A stretch of DNA of 64,000 nucleotides from Actinoallomurus liliacearum (GCF_039542035.1 NZ_BAABHJ010000001.1:248001-312000); one strand, 5' to 3'. Positions 53,570-61,908 are shown, counted from the stretch's first letter. Notes: generated by a model from the sequence alone, not told the origin. Translations and numbers: made by a program.

Positions 53570-54076
53570 CTAGGAAAGCGGGGGAAGGATGGGCGGTGCG
53601 CAGCAGGGCGGGCAGCAACTCGTCGCGGTGGACCAGAACTCGGGGTCTACGCGGTAGCCGGTGGCGTACAGCGCCGGGAGAGTGTGTTCCAGCGCGTGGC
53701 CGGACCGCATCTCCGCGGTCAGCACCGGCCGGTGGTGGATGTACTCGCCCGCGATCTCCCGGCAGAACGGCACGTAGTCCTCGGTGTGCTCGATGAAGGC
53801 GTGCCAGGCCGGGTCGACCGTGACGTCCGGGACGACCCGGTAGCCCGTGCCGTCCGGCAGCAGCATGGCCTTGGATTTGGCCTTGCGGGTGTCGGCATAC
53901 GCCTTGAGGAAGACGAGGGCCTGGCCGAACATCCGCTCGGCGTAGACCTTCGTCACCTCCATCTTCTTGGCGAGGTGCGTGGTGACCTTCTCGAAGACCT
54001 CGGGCGAGACGAGGTCGCGTGGGTCCTTCGGATCGACCTGGGCCTGGTGCAGAGGATGTTCCGTCGTGATCGTCAC
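53570..54076 (-). CDS. Glycine-rich-domain-type protein with C-terminal cysteine cluster
   Basis: 168 residues from the GTG at 54076, with AAGGAG 6 bases upstream. The body resembles the actinobacterial 'glycine-rich domain-containing' family: LVSPEVFEKVTTHLAKKM, AERMFGQALVFLKAYADT, VDPAWHAFIEHTEDYVPFC and GEYIHHRPV. The last 20 residues end in CCPPCCAPPILPPLS, four cysteines in two pairs among prolines. Function unknown; a metal site, a lipid anchor or a modified peptide tail are all possible. It precedes the APH-like kinase by 12 bases. An AT-rich CCAATATAGG about 75 bases upstream (54151-54160) may be its promoter. Confidence 0.72.
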   Translation of the reverse strand: MTITTEHPLHQAQVDPKDPRDLVSPEVFEKVTTHLAKKMEVTKVYAERMFGQALVFLKAYADTRKAKSKAMLLPDGTGYRVVPDVTVDPAWHAFIEHTEDYVPFCREIAGEYIHHRPVLTAEMRSGHALEHTLPALYATGYRVDPEFWSTATSCCPPCCAPPILPPLS

Positions 54077-54211
54077 GACCGGCTCCTTCCGGTTGATGAT
54101 GCTGCTACGGACGTGAAGCTGTTTACCGACCTGCGCCCTTCACCGTCGCGCCTATATTGGTGACCACGGTGCTGATGCGGGTCGTCTCCGAAGACATCAG
54201 CGTGGTGGAGA

Positions 54212-54544
54212 TCATGCGACCAGCGTCGTTTCTACTTGGCTTTCATCCGGCTTCAGGAGATAGCCCGACACCGGGAAATTCGCGAATATGCCGAAGTCCT
54301 GGCGTCTGGCGAGCCGGTCCTCGTAGTAGGCCATCCGCTTCTCCAGTTCGGCCGCCGAATCGGCTTCGAGTCGCACAAAGAACGTCCTACTCGCCAGCCG
54401 GTCCGTGAGCGCCCACCAAGGCCTCAACTCCTGGCCTTCGTAGCCATATCCGTGACAGACGCCGTAGCCGACGATCCAACCGGGGTGACGCCCTTCGATC
54501 CGCGCGGTCATCCTGTCGGCGTCCGCCTTGCCGATCCCCGTCAC
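54212..54544 (-). CDS. Small protein of unknown function coupled to an anti-sigma-type ATPase
   Basis: 110 residues from the GTG at 54544, which overlaps the upstream stop (GTGA); an ATG at 54553 would add three residues. It contains ADRMTARIEGRHPGWIVGYG, a Tyr/Trp-rich centre (GYGYEGQELRPWWAL), a helix with AAELEKRMAYYEDRLARR, and a C-terminal VETTLVA. No family recognised; similar short proteins often accompany DUF397/XRE regulators and ATPases in actinomycetes, but I cannot assign a role. Confidence 0.65.
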   Translation of the reverse strand: MTGIGKADADRMTARIEGRHPGWIVGYGVCHGYGYEGQELRPWWALTDRLASRTFFVRLEADSAAELEKRMAYYEDRLARRQDFGIFANFPVSGYLLKPDESQVETTLVA

Positions 54545-54945
54545 TCGGCGCATGGCACCGCCCTCGCGATCTTGCCGCGGTCGTCGCACCGCCATTCGAA
54601 CGACTCGCACAGCGCCTCGACCATGGCGAGACCTCTGCCGACGGTGTCCTCGACGCCCGCGTGACGCGGCTCAGGGATCTCATCGGACGGATCCCATACT
54701 TCAAGACAGATCTTCCCGGCCTCACGGGATACCGCGACCCGAAGTTTGGTGACGTTCGCTACGTGGAGAATGACGTTGTTGGTCAGCTCGGCGACGACGG
54801 AGATCGCGTTATCGATCAGCGGCTCGTCACATTTCCAGTCTGTGAGTACGTCTCGAACGAAGCGCCGGATGCGCTTCACCGATCGGCGGTCCGCCGTCGA
54901 GTGTATAACGCATCTTTGATCGGGGTCGCCGCGTAGCACCGGCAC
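54541..54945 (-). CDS. Anti-sigma regulatory factor-like ATPase (HATPase_c, RsbW/SpoIIAB type)
   Basis: 134 residues from the GTG at 54945, with GGGGAG 6 bases upstream. Single HATPase domain: N-box ISVVAELTNNVILHV, G1 box VWDPSDEIPEPRH with the ATP-binding Asp, and G2 VGRGLAMVEALCESF. In actinomycetes these stand-alone proteins act as anti-sigma factors or regulatory kinases. It is the first gene of the four-gene operon and is divergent from the XRE regulator, a common pairing in which the XRE/DUF397 proteins and the ATPase act together. Confidence 0.87.
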   Translation of the reverse strand: MPVLRGDPDQRCVIHSTADRRSVKRIRRFVRDVLTDWKCDEPLIDNAISVVAELTNNVILHVANVTKLRVAVSREAGKICLEVWDPSDEIPEPRHAGVEDTVGRGLAMVEALCESFEWRCDDRGKIARAVPCAE

Positions 54946-55100
54946 GGCCAGCTCCCCTCTGTGTCGTGGTTATCCCGTTCCTGTTCTCAGTTGCTTCTTT
55001 CTCACCATGGCAGGACGGCGTTATGCTGGCCACCCGCTTTTCGTCACAAGGCGGCGCACCCCGACTAGCGACAAACACCTCGTCAACATAAGGGGCATAA

Positions 55101-55910
55101 ATGGGAAGACCAGCAAAGCAGCTCAGACCGGGCGATTCCCCCACCGCCTACTTCGGATATGAGCTACGAAGGCACCGCGAGCACGAAAAACTCACCCAGG
55201 ACCAACTGGCCGCCGAACTCCGCTGGACCAGACCCATCGTGAGCATGTTCGAACTCGCCGAACGCATCCCCAGGCGCCATCACGCGGAAGCCCTCGACGC
55301 CTACTTCCGCACCGACCGCTTCGGTCACCTGTACGAGCTGATCAAGAAAGAGGCCGTCCCCAGCTTCTTCCGGGGATACGTCGAGAAGGAACGAACCGCC
55401 GACCAGGCAAGAACGCACGCGCCTCTGCTCATCCCCGGCCTTCTCCAGACCGAGGGCTACGCCACGGCCGTCCTCCGGGCCGGGCGAAGTCCTGACGAGC
55501 TGGAGCACTCCGTGGCGGCCCGCCTGGAGCGTCAGCGGATCCTCTTCCGCGAGGACCCCGCGCCCGCCCGGCTATGGGCGCTGATCGATGAAGCGGCGCT
55601 TCGCCGCCAGGTCGGCGGACCAGACGTCATGGCCGCCCAGCTCGAGCATCTCCTCGAAATCAGCGACCGCTACAACATCACACTTCAGGTCGTCCCCGAG
55701 TCCGCGCAGACGTACGCCGGACTGGAAGGGGCGTTCACCATCCTCAGCTTCCACGACGGCGCGGACATCGCCTACGTCGATGCCGTGCGCGGCGGCTATC
55801 TGATCGATCAGCAGGCGCGTGTCCGGGAGATCACGTTAACGTGGGATCTCGTCCGGACGTCGGCGCTGCCGGGCGAGGACAGCCTGAACAAGGTGAAGGA
55901 GTACCTGTGA
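55101..55910 (+). CDS. XRE-type helix-turn-helix regulator with DUF5753 domain
   Basis: 269 residues with AAGGGG 5 bases before the ATG. The N-terminal helix-turn-helix (FGYELRRHREHEKLTQDQLA, TRPIVSMFELAER) is followed by the DUF5753 ligand or interaction domain (LIPGLLQTEGYA, WALIDEAALRRQVG, ITLQVVP, FTILSF). These regulators are abundant in actinomycetes and are usually followed by a small DUF397 protein, here shortened (overlap GTGA). It probably controls the divergent ATPase operon, with 155 bases of shared upstream region. Confidence 0.92.
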   Translation: MGRPAKQLRPGDSPTAYFGYELRRHREHEKLTQDQLAAELRWTRPIVSMFELAERIPRRHHAEALDAYFRTDRFGHLYELIKKEAVPSFFRGYVEKERTADQARTHAPLLIPGLLQTEGYATAVLRAGRSPDELEHSVAARLERQRILFREDPAPARLWALIDEAALRRQVGGPDVMAAQLEHLLEISDRYNITLQVVPESAQTYAGLEGAFTILSFHDGADIAYVDAVRGGYLIDQQARVREITLTWDLVRTSALPGEDSLNKVKEYL

Positions 55911-56008
55911 ATCTCAAGCAGCAGCCGTGGAGGAAGAGCAGTCGCAGCGGCAACTCCGGCGGCGAGTGCGTCGAGGTCACTGTCCTGGAGGACACTCGGT
56001 CCACCTGA
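55907..56008 (+). pseudogene. Truncated DUF397 protein
   Basis: 33 codons from the GTG at 55907, overlapping the XRE stop. It begins with the DUF397 signature WRKSSRSGNSGGECVEV but stops at 56006-56008, just after the first half of the usual ~60-residue domain. The missing part (the conserved RDSK and W-x-FL segments) is not seen in any frame immediately downstream. It may be a remnant or a minimal partner. Confidence 0.7.
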
Positions 56009-56129
56009 CACCGGACCTACGAAAGCCCCTCTACTCACGCCCGGTTCCTGAGAGAGCCGGACCATCCGGGCGGTTCGGCACCCGCCACCTCGGCGAGGCC
56101 ACCGACGCCAACCCGCCACCGGCCACCGC

Positions 56130-56154
56130 GCGCCCCGCCGAGCAGGCGGGGCGC
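56130..56154 (-). terminator. Terminator hairpin after fabI
   Basis: A perfect 10-bp stem (56130-56139 with 56145-56154) with a 5-base loop, 17 bases after the fabI stop. Confidence 0.65.
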
Positions 56155-56171
56155 CAGGCCATTCTCGAACT

Positions 56172-56936
56172 TCAGCCGCCGACGGCGTGCACGCCGCCGT
56201 CGACGTGGACGATCTCGCCCGTCGTCGCGGGGAACCAGTCGGACAGCAACGCGACGCAGGCCTTGGCGGTCGGCTCCGGGTCCGCGACGTCCCAGCCCAG
56301 CGGGGCCTTGTCCGGCCAGACGTTCGTGAACTCCTCGAAGCCCGGGATGCTCTTGGCCGCCATGGTCTTGAGCGGTCCGGCGGCGACGAGGTTGACGCGC
56401 ACGCCGTCCGGGCCGAGGTACTTGGCGAGGTAGCGGGCGGTCGACTCCAGGCCGGCCTTCGCCACGCCCATCCAGTCGTACACCGGCCAGGCCTGGGTGG
56501 CGTCGAAGTCCAGGCCGACGACCGAGCCGCCGTTCTTCATCAGCGGCAGGCAGGCGGCCGTCAGGGACTTGAGGGAGTACGTCGAGATCTGCACGGCGGT
56601 GGCGACGTCGTCCCACGGGGTGTTCATGAAGTTGCCGCCCATGGCGGTCTGCGGCGCGAACCCGATGGAGTGCACGATCCCGTCGAGCCCGTCGACGTGT
56701 TCGGCGACCTTCCCGGCGAGGCCGTCGAGGTGCTCGGCGTCGGTGACGTCCAGCTCGATGACCGGCGCGGCCTCCGGGAGCCGCTTGGCGATGCGCTCGA
56801 CGAGCGACATGCGACCGTACCCGGTGAGGACGACCTCGGCGCCCTCCAGCTGGGCGAGCCGCGCCACGTGGAAGCCGATGGAGGCGTCGGTGAGGACGCC
56901 GGTGACGAGGATCCGCTTACCGTCGAGAATGCCCAT
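56172..56936 (-). CDS. fabI: Enoyl-ACP reductase, InhA-type FabI
   Basis: 254 residues. It reduces enoyl-ACP with NADH in the last step of fatty-acid elongation. GILDGKRILVTGVLTDASIGF is the InhA-type NAD-binding start; HSIGFAP, Phe144-Asp in GLDFDAT, and catalytic Tyr153 and Lys160 in PVYDWMGVAKAG match M. tuberculosis InhA Tyr158 and Lys165. It follows fabG by 71 bases as in the mycobacterial fabG1-inhA pair. Confidence 0.95.
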   Translation of the reverse strand: MGILDGKRILVTGVLTDASIGFHVARLAQLEGAEVVLTGYGRMSLVERIAKRLPEAAPVIELDVTDAEHLDGLAGKVAEHVDGLDGIVHSIGFAPQTAMGGNFMNTPWDDVATAVQISTYSLKSLTAACLPLMKNGGSVVGLDFDATQAWPVYDWMGVAKAGLESTARYLAKYLGPDGVRVNLVAAGPLKTMAAKSIPGFEEFTNVWPDKAPLGWDVADPEPTAKACVALLSDWFPATTGEIVHVDGGVHAVGG

Positions 56937-57007
56937 TCAGTGTCCCATTTCCAGATGTCGGCCGCCGGTCGCCCGCGGCCCGGTGCTCGTTTCGGGGATA
57001 CGCCGGG

Positions 57008-57712
57008 TCAGTGACCCATGCCGAGGCCGCCGTCGACGGGGATCACGGCGCCGGTGATGTAGGCGGCGTCCTCCCCGGAGAGGAAGCGGACGGCCTTGGC
57101 GATCTCGGCCGGCTGGGCGACGCGGCCCAGCGGGATCTGCTTCTTGATCTCGGTCTGGCGGTCCTCCCCCAGCGCGGCGGTCATGTCGGTGTCCACGAAG
57201 CCGGGCGCCACGACGTTCACCGTGATGTTGCGCGAACCGAGCTCGCGGGCCAGCGACCGGGCGAAGCCGACGAGGCCGGCCTTGGAGGCGGCGTAGTTGG
57301 CCTGGCCGCCGGAGCCGAGCAGCCCGACGACGGAGGACACGAGGATGATCCGGCCGTTGCGCTTGCGCATCATGCCGCGGACGGCGCGCTTGGCGACGCG
57401 ATAGGCGCCGGTGAGGTTGGTGTCGAGGACGGAGGTGAACTCGTCCTCGCTCATCAGCGCCAGCAGGTTGTCCCTGGTGATGCCGGCGTTGGCGACGAGC
57501 ACCTGGACCGGGCCCTGCTCGGCCTCGACCTTCCCGAACGCGGCGTCGACGTCCTCCGCGCTGGTGATGTCACAGCGCACTCCGAACAGGCCCTCCGGGG
57601 GCTCTCCGGAGCGGTAGGTCACGGCGACGGCGTCCCCGGCGTCCTTCAGCTCGTGGGCGATGGCCAGCCCGATTCCCCGGTTGCCTCCGGTGACCAGGAC
57701 GGAGCGACTCAT
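57008..57712 (-). CDS. fabG: 3-oxoacyl-ACP reductase FabG
   Basis: 234 residues with GGAGG 8 bases upstream. An NADPH-dependent short-chain reductase: VTGGNRGIGLAIA, NAGITRDN, the catalytic Ser in ILVSSVVG, Tyr-x3-Lys in ANYAASKAG, and NVVAPGFVDTDM. It provides the beta-ketoacyl-ACP reduction step and is the first gene of the fabG-fabI operon. The upstream promoter carries a CCTA-4-TAGG palindrome. Confidence 0.95.
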   Translation of the reverse strand: MSRSVLVTGGNRGIGLAIAHELKDAGDAVAVTYRSGEPPEGLFGVRCDITSAEDVDAAFGKVEAEQGPVQVLVANAGITRDNLLALMSEDEFTSVLDTNLTGAYRVAKRAVRGMMRKRNGRIILVSSVVGLLGSGGQANYAASKAGLVGFARSLARELGSRNITVNVVAPGFVDTDMTAALGEDRQTEIKKQIPLGRVAQPAEIAKAVRFLSGEDAAYITGAVIPVDGGLGMGH

Positions 57713-57740
57713 TCGACAAACCTCCAGTTCGATCGTGGCG

Positions 57741-57762
57741 AGCCTATTGCCCTACCGATAGG
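57741..57762 (-). promoter_or_regulatory. fabG-fabI promoter and candidate operator
   Basis: TAGGCT (57741-57746) is a -10 placed 28 bases before the fabG ATG. Four bases upstream is CCTACCGATAGG (57751-57762), with arms CCTA/TAGG around a 4-base centre, where a fatty-acid regulator could bind. Confidence 0.4.
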
Positions 57763-57815
57763 TAACACGAGCACGGCACCGCCAAGGAGGACCGGCCGGT
57801 CTTTGTAGGACGCGA

Positions 57816-57821
57816 TAGGTT
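57816..57821 (+). promoter_or_regulatory. Candidate leaderless -10 for tldD
   Basis: TAGGTT, then 6 bases (GCTCAA), then the GTG at 57828; no ribosome site. Confidence 0.5.
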
Positions 57822-57827
57822 GCTCAA

Positions 57828-59327
57828 GTGAGAGAGATCGACTCAGACTTCACCGCGCTACCGTCGCGGGCGCTGGCCGACGCGGCGCTGTCCAGGGCGC
57901 GCGAACTCGGCGCGGAGCACGTCGACTTCCGCCTCGAGCGCATCCGTCACCAGACGCTGCGCCTGTCCGACGGCAACCTCGAGACGGCCATCGACGCCGA
58001 CGACACGGGTTTCGCCGTCCGGGTGATCCTGAACGGTACCTGGGGGTTCGCCTCGGGCATCGACCTGACCACGGACGCGGCCGTCCGGGTCGCCGAGCAG
58101 GCGGTCGAGGTCGCCAAGGTCGCCGCGGCCATCAACCGCGAACGCATCGAGCTGGCCGCCGAGCCGGCGCATGGCGAGCGGGTCTGGATCTCCGCGTACG
58201 AGGTCGACCCGTTCGACGTCGCCGTACGCGACAAGACCGCGTTGCTGGCCGACTGGAGCGCCCGGCTGCTGCGCGACGACCGCGTCGCGCACGCCGACGC
58301 GTCGCTCCTGCAGGTCAAGGAGAACAAGTTCTACGCCGACACGGCGGGGACCGTCACGACGCAGCAGCGGGTGCGGCTGCACCCGGTGCTGACCGCCGTC
58401 GGCATCCGCGACGGCGCGTTCGACACGATGCGCACGCTCGCCCCGCCGGCCGGCCACGGCTACGAGTACCTCACCGGCAACGCGTGGGACTGGGACGACG
58501 AGCTGGCCCGCATCCCCGAGCTGCTGGCCGAGAAGCTCGCGGCGCCGTCGGTCGAGGCCGGGACGTACGACCTCGTCATCGACCCGTCGAACCTCTGGCT
58601 GACCATCCACGAGTCGATCGGGCACGCGACCGAGCTCGACCGGGCGCTCGGGTACGAGGCGGCCTACGCCGGCACGTCCTTCGCGACGTCCGACAAGCTC
58701 GGCAGCCTGCAGTACGGCTCCAAGGTCATGAACATCACCGGGGACCGCACCGCCGAGCACGGCCTGGCCACGATCGGCTACGACGACGAGGGCGTCGAGA
58801 CGCAGCGCTGGGACATCGTCCGCGACGGTCTGTTCGTCGGCTACCAGCTGGACCGGCGGATCGCGCGGCTGACCGGGGCGGAGCGGTCCAACGGCTGCGC
58901 GTTCGCCGACTCGCCGTCGAGCATGCCGCTGCAGCGGATGGCGAACGTCTCGCTGCAGCCGGCCCCGGACGGCCCGTCCACCGAGGAGCTCATCGCCGGC
59001 GTCGAGCGCGGGCTCTACGTGGTCGGCGACAAGAGCTGGTCGATCGACATGCAGCGTTACAACTTCCAGTTCACCGGCCAGCGGTTCTTCAAGATCGAGA
59101 ACGGCCGGCTCGCGGGCCAGGTGCGGGACGCCGCCTACCAGGCGACGACCACCGACTTCTGGAACTCGATGGAGGCCGTCGGCGGGCCGCAGACCTACGT
59201 CCTCGGCGGCGCGTTCAACTGCGGCAAGGGCCAGCCCGGCCAGGTCGCGCCGGTCAGCCACGGCACGCCCGCCGCGCTGTTCCGCGGCGTCAACATCCTC
59301 AACGCGGTGAAGGAGGCGGGCAAGTGA
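57828..59327 (+). CDS. tldD: TldD-family metalloprotease subunit
   Basis: 499 residues. TldD carries the zinc site of the TldD-TldE (PmbA) heterodimer, which degrades unfolded peptides and trims some modified peptide leaders. The HExxxH motif is TIHESIGHATE (His261, Glu262, His266), followed by the conserved GDRTAEHGLATIGYDDEGVE and a C-terminal Cys-containing GGAFNCGKGQP that supplies the third zinc ligand. The stop overlaps the pmbA start (GTGA). Whether it acts on the six-cysteine peptide 27 kb away cannot be judged. Confidence 0.94.
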   Translation: MREIDSDFTALPSRALADAALSRARELGAEHVDFRLERIRHQTLRLSDGNLETAIDADDTGFAVRVILNGTWGFASGIDLTTDAAVRVAEQAVEVAKVAAAINRERIELAAEPAHGERVWISAYEVDPFDVAVRDKTALLADWSARLLRDDRVAHADASLLQVKENKFYADTAGTVTTQQRVRLHPVLTAVGIRDGAFDTMRTLAPPAGHGYEYLTGNAWDWDDELARIPELLAEKLAAPSVEAGTYDLVIDPSNLWLTIHESIGHATELDRALGYEAAYAGTSFATSDKLGSLQYGSKVMNITGDRTAEHGLATIGYDDEGVETQRWDIVRDGLFVGYQLDRRIARLTGAERSNGCAFADSPSSMPLQRMANVSLQPAPDGPSTEELIAGVERGLYVVGDKSWSIDMQRYNFQFTGQRFFKIENGRLAGQVRDAAYQATTTDFWNSMEAVGGPQTYVLGGAFNCGKGQPGQVAPVSHGTPAALFRGVNILNAVKEAGK

Positions 59328-60715
59328 CCACCCCGCAGGAGACGGTCGAGCGGGCGCTGTCGCTGTCGCGCACCGACGGCTGCGTCGTCATCGCCGAGGA
59401 GTCCAGCGGCACGAACCTGCGCTGGGCGGGCAACACGCTGACCACCAACGGCGTCACCCGCTCCCGGCGGCTCACCGTCATCGCGATCAAGAACAAGGCC
59501 GACGGCGTCTCGACGGGTGTCATGTCCCGTGCTGGAGTGACTCCGGACCAGGTCGAGGACCTGGTCCGCGCGGCCGAGCGCGCGGCGGCCGACAACGCCC
59601 CGGCCGAGGACGCCACGTCGCTGATCGAGGCGGCCGAGGCCGGTCCGAGCGGCCGCTGGGAGGACCCGCCGGCCGAGACGTCCATCGGCGTCTTCGAGGG
59701 CTTCGCGCCGTCGCTCGGGGAGGCGTTCGCCGCGGCTGAGGGGAACGCCCGCAGGCTGTACGGCTTCGCCGAACACTCGATGAACACCACCTTCCTCGGC
59801 ACCTCGGCCGGACTGCGGCTCCGGTCCGACGAGCCGACCGGAAAGGTGGAGCTGAACGCCAAGTCCGACGACCTGTCCCGGTCCGCCTGGAACGGCGTCG
59901 GCACCCGGGACTTCCGCGACGTCGACGTCACGGCGCTCGCCGACGACCTCGCCCGGCGCCTCGAGTGGGGGCGGCGGCGGATCGACCTGCCCGCCGGCCG
60001 CTACGAGACGCTGCTGCCGCCGAGCGCGGTGGCCGACCTCATGATCTACCTCTACTGGTCCGCCGGGGCCCGTGACGCGAACGACGGCCGTACCGTCTTC
60101 AGCAAGCCGGGCGGCGGCACCAGGGTCGGCGAGAGCCTGACCGACACGCCGGTCCGGCTGTACAGCGACCCGGCGGCGCCCGGCCTGGAGTGCACGCCGT
60201 TCGCGGTGGCGCACGCGTCCAGCCGTGACTCGTCGGCGTTCGACAACGGGGTCGCGCTCCGGTCGGTCGACTGGATCTCCGAGGGCCGGCTGTCCGCGCT
60301 GCTGCAGACCCGTCACTCGGCCGGGCTGACCGGCCTGCCGTTCACTCCCGGCGTCGACAACCTGCTGATGGAGGTGCCGGGCAGCGCGAAGACGCTCGAC
60401 GAGATGATCGCGGGCACCCGTCGCGGACTGCTGCTCACCTGCCTTTGGTACATCCGCGAGGTCGACCCGCAGTCGCTGCTGCTCACCGGCCTGACCCGCG
60501 ACGGCGTGTACCTCGTGGAGGACGGCGAGGTCGTCGGCGAGGTGAACAACTTCCGGTTCAACGAGAGCCCGGTCGGCATGCTGGCCCGCATCGCGGAGGC
60601 CGGCGCGTCACAGCGGACGCTCGGCCGCGAGTGGTCCGACTACTTCACCCGTACGGCGATGCCGCCGCTCCGGATCACCGACTTCAACATGTCGACGGTC
60701 AGCAAAGCCAGCTAA
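59324..60715 (+). CDS. pmbA: TldE/PmbA-family subunit
   Basis: 463 residues from the GTG at 59324, overlapping the tldD stop. It is the non-catalytic partner of TldD: it has the same fold but no HExxxH. N-terminal SSGTNLRWAGNTLTTNGVT and the central LPAGRYETLLPPSAVADLM and C-terminal LTGLTRDGVYLVEDGEVVGEVNNFRFNESP (split) are typical. The frame is open further upstream through tldD, but overlap by four bases is the usual arrangement. A terminator follows. Confidence 0.93.
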   Translation: MTTPQETVERALSLSRTDGCVVIAEESSGTNLRWAGNTLTTNGVTRSRRLTVIAIKNKADGVSTGVMSRAGVTPDQVEDLVRAAERAAADNAPAEDATSLIEAAEAGPSGRWEDPPAETSIGVFEGFAPSLGEAFAAAEGNARRLYGFAEHSMNTTFLGTSAGLRLRSDEPTGKVELNAKSDDLSRSAWNGVGTRDFRDVDVTALADDLARRLEWGRRRIDLPAGRYETLLPPSAVADLMIYLYWSAGARDANDGRTVFSKPGGGTRVGESLTDTPVRLYSDPAAPGLECTPFAVAHASSRDSSAFDNGVALRSVDWISEGRLSALLQTRHSAGLTGLPFTPGVDNLLMEVPGSAKTLDEMIAGTRRGLLLTCLWYIREVDPQSLLLTGLTRDGVYLVEDGEVVGEVNNFRFNESPVGMLARIAEAGASQRTLGREWSDYFTRTAMPPLRITDFNMSTVSKAS

Positions 60716-60746
60716 CGATCTCCCCTGCCGACTATGTCCGTAAAGT

Positions 60747-60777
60747 CGGCCGACCGCGTCCACAAAGCGGTCGGCCG
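60747..60777 (+). terminator. Terminator hairpin after pmbA
   Basis: A perfect 11-bp stem (60747-60757 with 60767-60777) with loop GTCCACAAA, 31 bases after the pmbA stop. Confidence 0.65.
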
Positions 60778-60811
60778 GCTCGGACCGGTCGGACGGCCGT
60801 CGGCGCTCCGG

Positions 60812-60920
60812 TCTCCGTACGGGGTCCCGTCGCCGTACGGAGATCCAGCGCGGTCCGCATGGACCGGGAACCGTACGGGAGACACAGGGGCCCGTACGAG
60901 GCCGGTGGCCGTACGGGAGA
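60812..60920. repeat. Cluster of CCGTACGG(G)AGA repeats, partly inverted
   Basis: CCGTACGGAGA at 60833-60843 pairs perfectly with its inverse at 60812-60822 (11-bp stem, 10-base loop). Related copies follow at about 60871 (CCGTACGGGAGAC), 60891 (CCCGTACGAGG) and 60908 (CCGTACGGGAGAC). The core GTACGG recurs five times in ~110 bases, upstream-side of the dodecin stop. Confidence 0.7.
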
Positions 60921-60964
60921 CCGGGGCGGTCGGTCCGTCGCCGCGTGTGCGGCGAGCGTGCCGC

Positions 60965-61177
60965 TCAGGTGTCCTCGAGGCGGAAGCCCACCTTGAGGCC
61001 CACCTGGTAGTGGGCGACCTCGCCGTCGACGATCTGGCCGCGCACCTCGGTGACCTCGAACCAGTCCAGGTGCCGCAGCGTCTGCCCGGCCCGTCTGATC
61101 GCGTTGCGGATCGCGGCGTCCACGCTGTCCGGTGAGGTGCCCACGATCTCCGTTACCCGGTATGTCCGGTCCGTCAT
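60965..61177 (-). CDS. Dodecin
   Basis: 70 residues from the ATG at 61177, with GGGAGGA 7 bases upstream. Dodecins form 12-subunit shells that store flavins, including riboflavin or FMN, and in some bacteria coenzyme A. The sequence RVTEIVGTSPDSVDAAIRNA, Trp39 in RHLDWFEVTEVRGQI (flavin-stacking), and the C-terminal YQVGLKVGFRLED are typical. It is monocistronic. Confidence 0.95.
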   Translation of the reverse strand: MTDRTYRVTEIVGTSPDSVDAAIRNAIRRAGQTLRHLDWFEVTEVRGQIVDGEVAHYQVGLKVGFRLEDT

Positions 61178-61390
61178 GACAGTTCCTCCCGCGCCGCGAT
61201 GAACATGCTTTGATCCTTCTTCCCGCCCGCCGCACGCGCCATGCGACGCGAAGCGAGCGTCCCCGTCCCGCCGCGTCGCCCGAGGTGGCCGGGCGACCCG
61301 GCGGGCCGTCTCGGGCGGGGGGCGTCGTACCGGACCGGCACGGATCACCCGGACACTTGCCCGGTTTCGTCCGAGGACTACCGTGGAGGT

Positions 61391-61744
61391 GTGAAGGTGA
61401 GACCGTCGACCCGGCGACATGAGCGGCCCGTGGTGTACACGGTGACGGACGCCCGCCGGCCCCTGTCCGAGGACATCGGCTACCGCGAGCGCCGCTACCT
61501 GCTCACGATGGGCGTGCGAGCGCTCTGCTTCCTGCTGAGCATCATCTTCGCCGTGACGCTTCACGGCGCGTGGCGGTGGCTGGCGATCGTCGCGCTACTC
61601 GGCGCGGTGCTGCTGCCCTACGTCGCCGTCATCTTTGCGAACGGCGGCCGTGAGCCCGACTCGGCCTCCCGATTCACGCCGTACGAGCCAAACACCGTTG
61701 ACCGAAAAGAGATTTCCGGCCCGCGCGACGAAATCGGCTCGTGA
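61391..61744 (+). CDS. DUF3099 membrane protein
   Basis: About 117 residues. The start could be the GTG at 61391, 6 bases after TACCGT (leaderless), or the GTG at 61397, 6 bases after GGAGGT. RPVVYTVTDARRPLSEDIGYRERRY is the cytoplasmic part, followed by two membrane segments (VRALCFLLSIIFAVTL, LAIVALLGAVLLPYVAVIFA) and a polar tail. The family is common in actinobacteria and of unknown function. Confidence 0.88.
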   Translation: MKVRPSTRRHERPVVYTVTDARRPLSEDIGYRERRYLLTMGVRALCFLLSIIFAVTLHGAWRWLAIVALLGAVLLPYVAVIFANGGREPDSASRFTPYEPNTVDRKEISGPRDEIGS

Positions 61745-61751
61745 CAATCTC

Positions 61752-61905
61752 TTGACTAACAGAGGGGGGGTTCGGTGTACGATTTGTTCCGGCGCTCTGG
61801 TCCCCCGTCGGGGCGCCCGTGCCGGTGTTCCGGGCCCCCGTCGGAACACCGATGATTGCGGCGCCGGGAGGATTGCCCCCGTATCCTCCCGGCGTCGCCA
61901 CTTTT
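61752..61905 (+). ncRNA. Candidate small structured RNA with its own promoter and terminator
   Basis: TTGACT (61752-61757) and TACGAT (61778-61783) could form a promoter with a long 20-base spacer containing a G-run. Downstream come a 9-bp hairpin (61824-61832 with 61842-61850) and a 12-bp hairpin (61862-61873 with 61883-61894) followed by CTTTTCTCCCCTT, a real intrinsic terminator. Either it is a ~115-base RNA or only the terminator of the DUF3099 gene. Confidence 0.3.
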
Positions 61906-61908
61906 CTC
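61862..61908 (+). terminator. Intrinsic terminator downstream of DUF3099
   Basis: A perfect 12-bp stem (61862-61873 with 61883-61894) followed by a T-rich tail on the plus strand. Confidence 0.75.
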
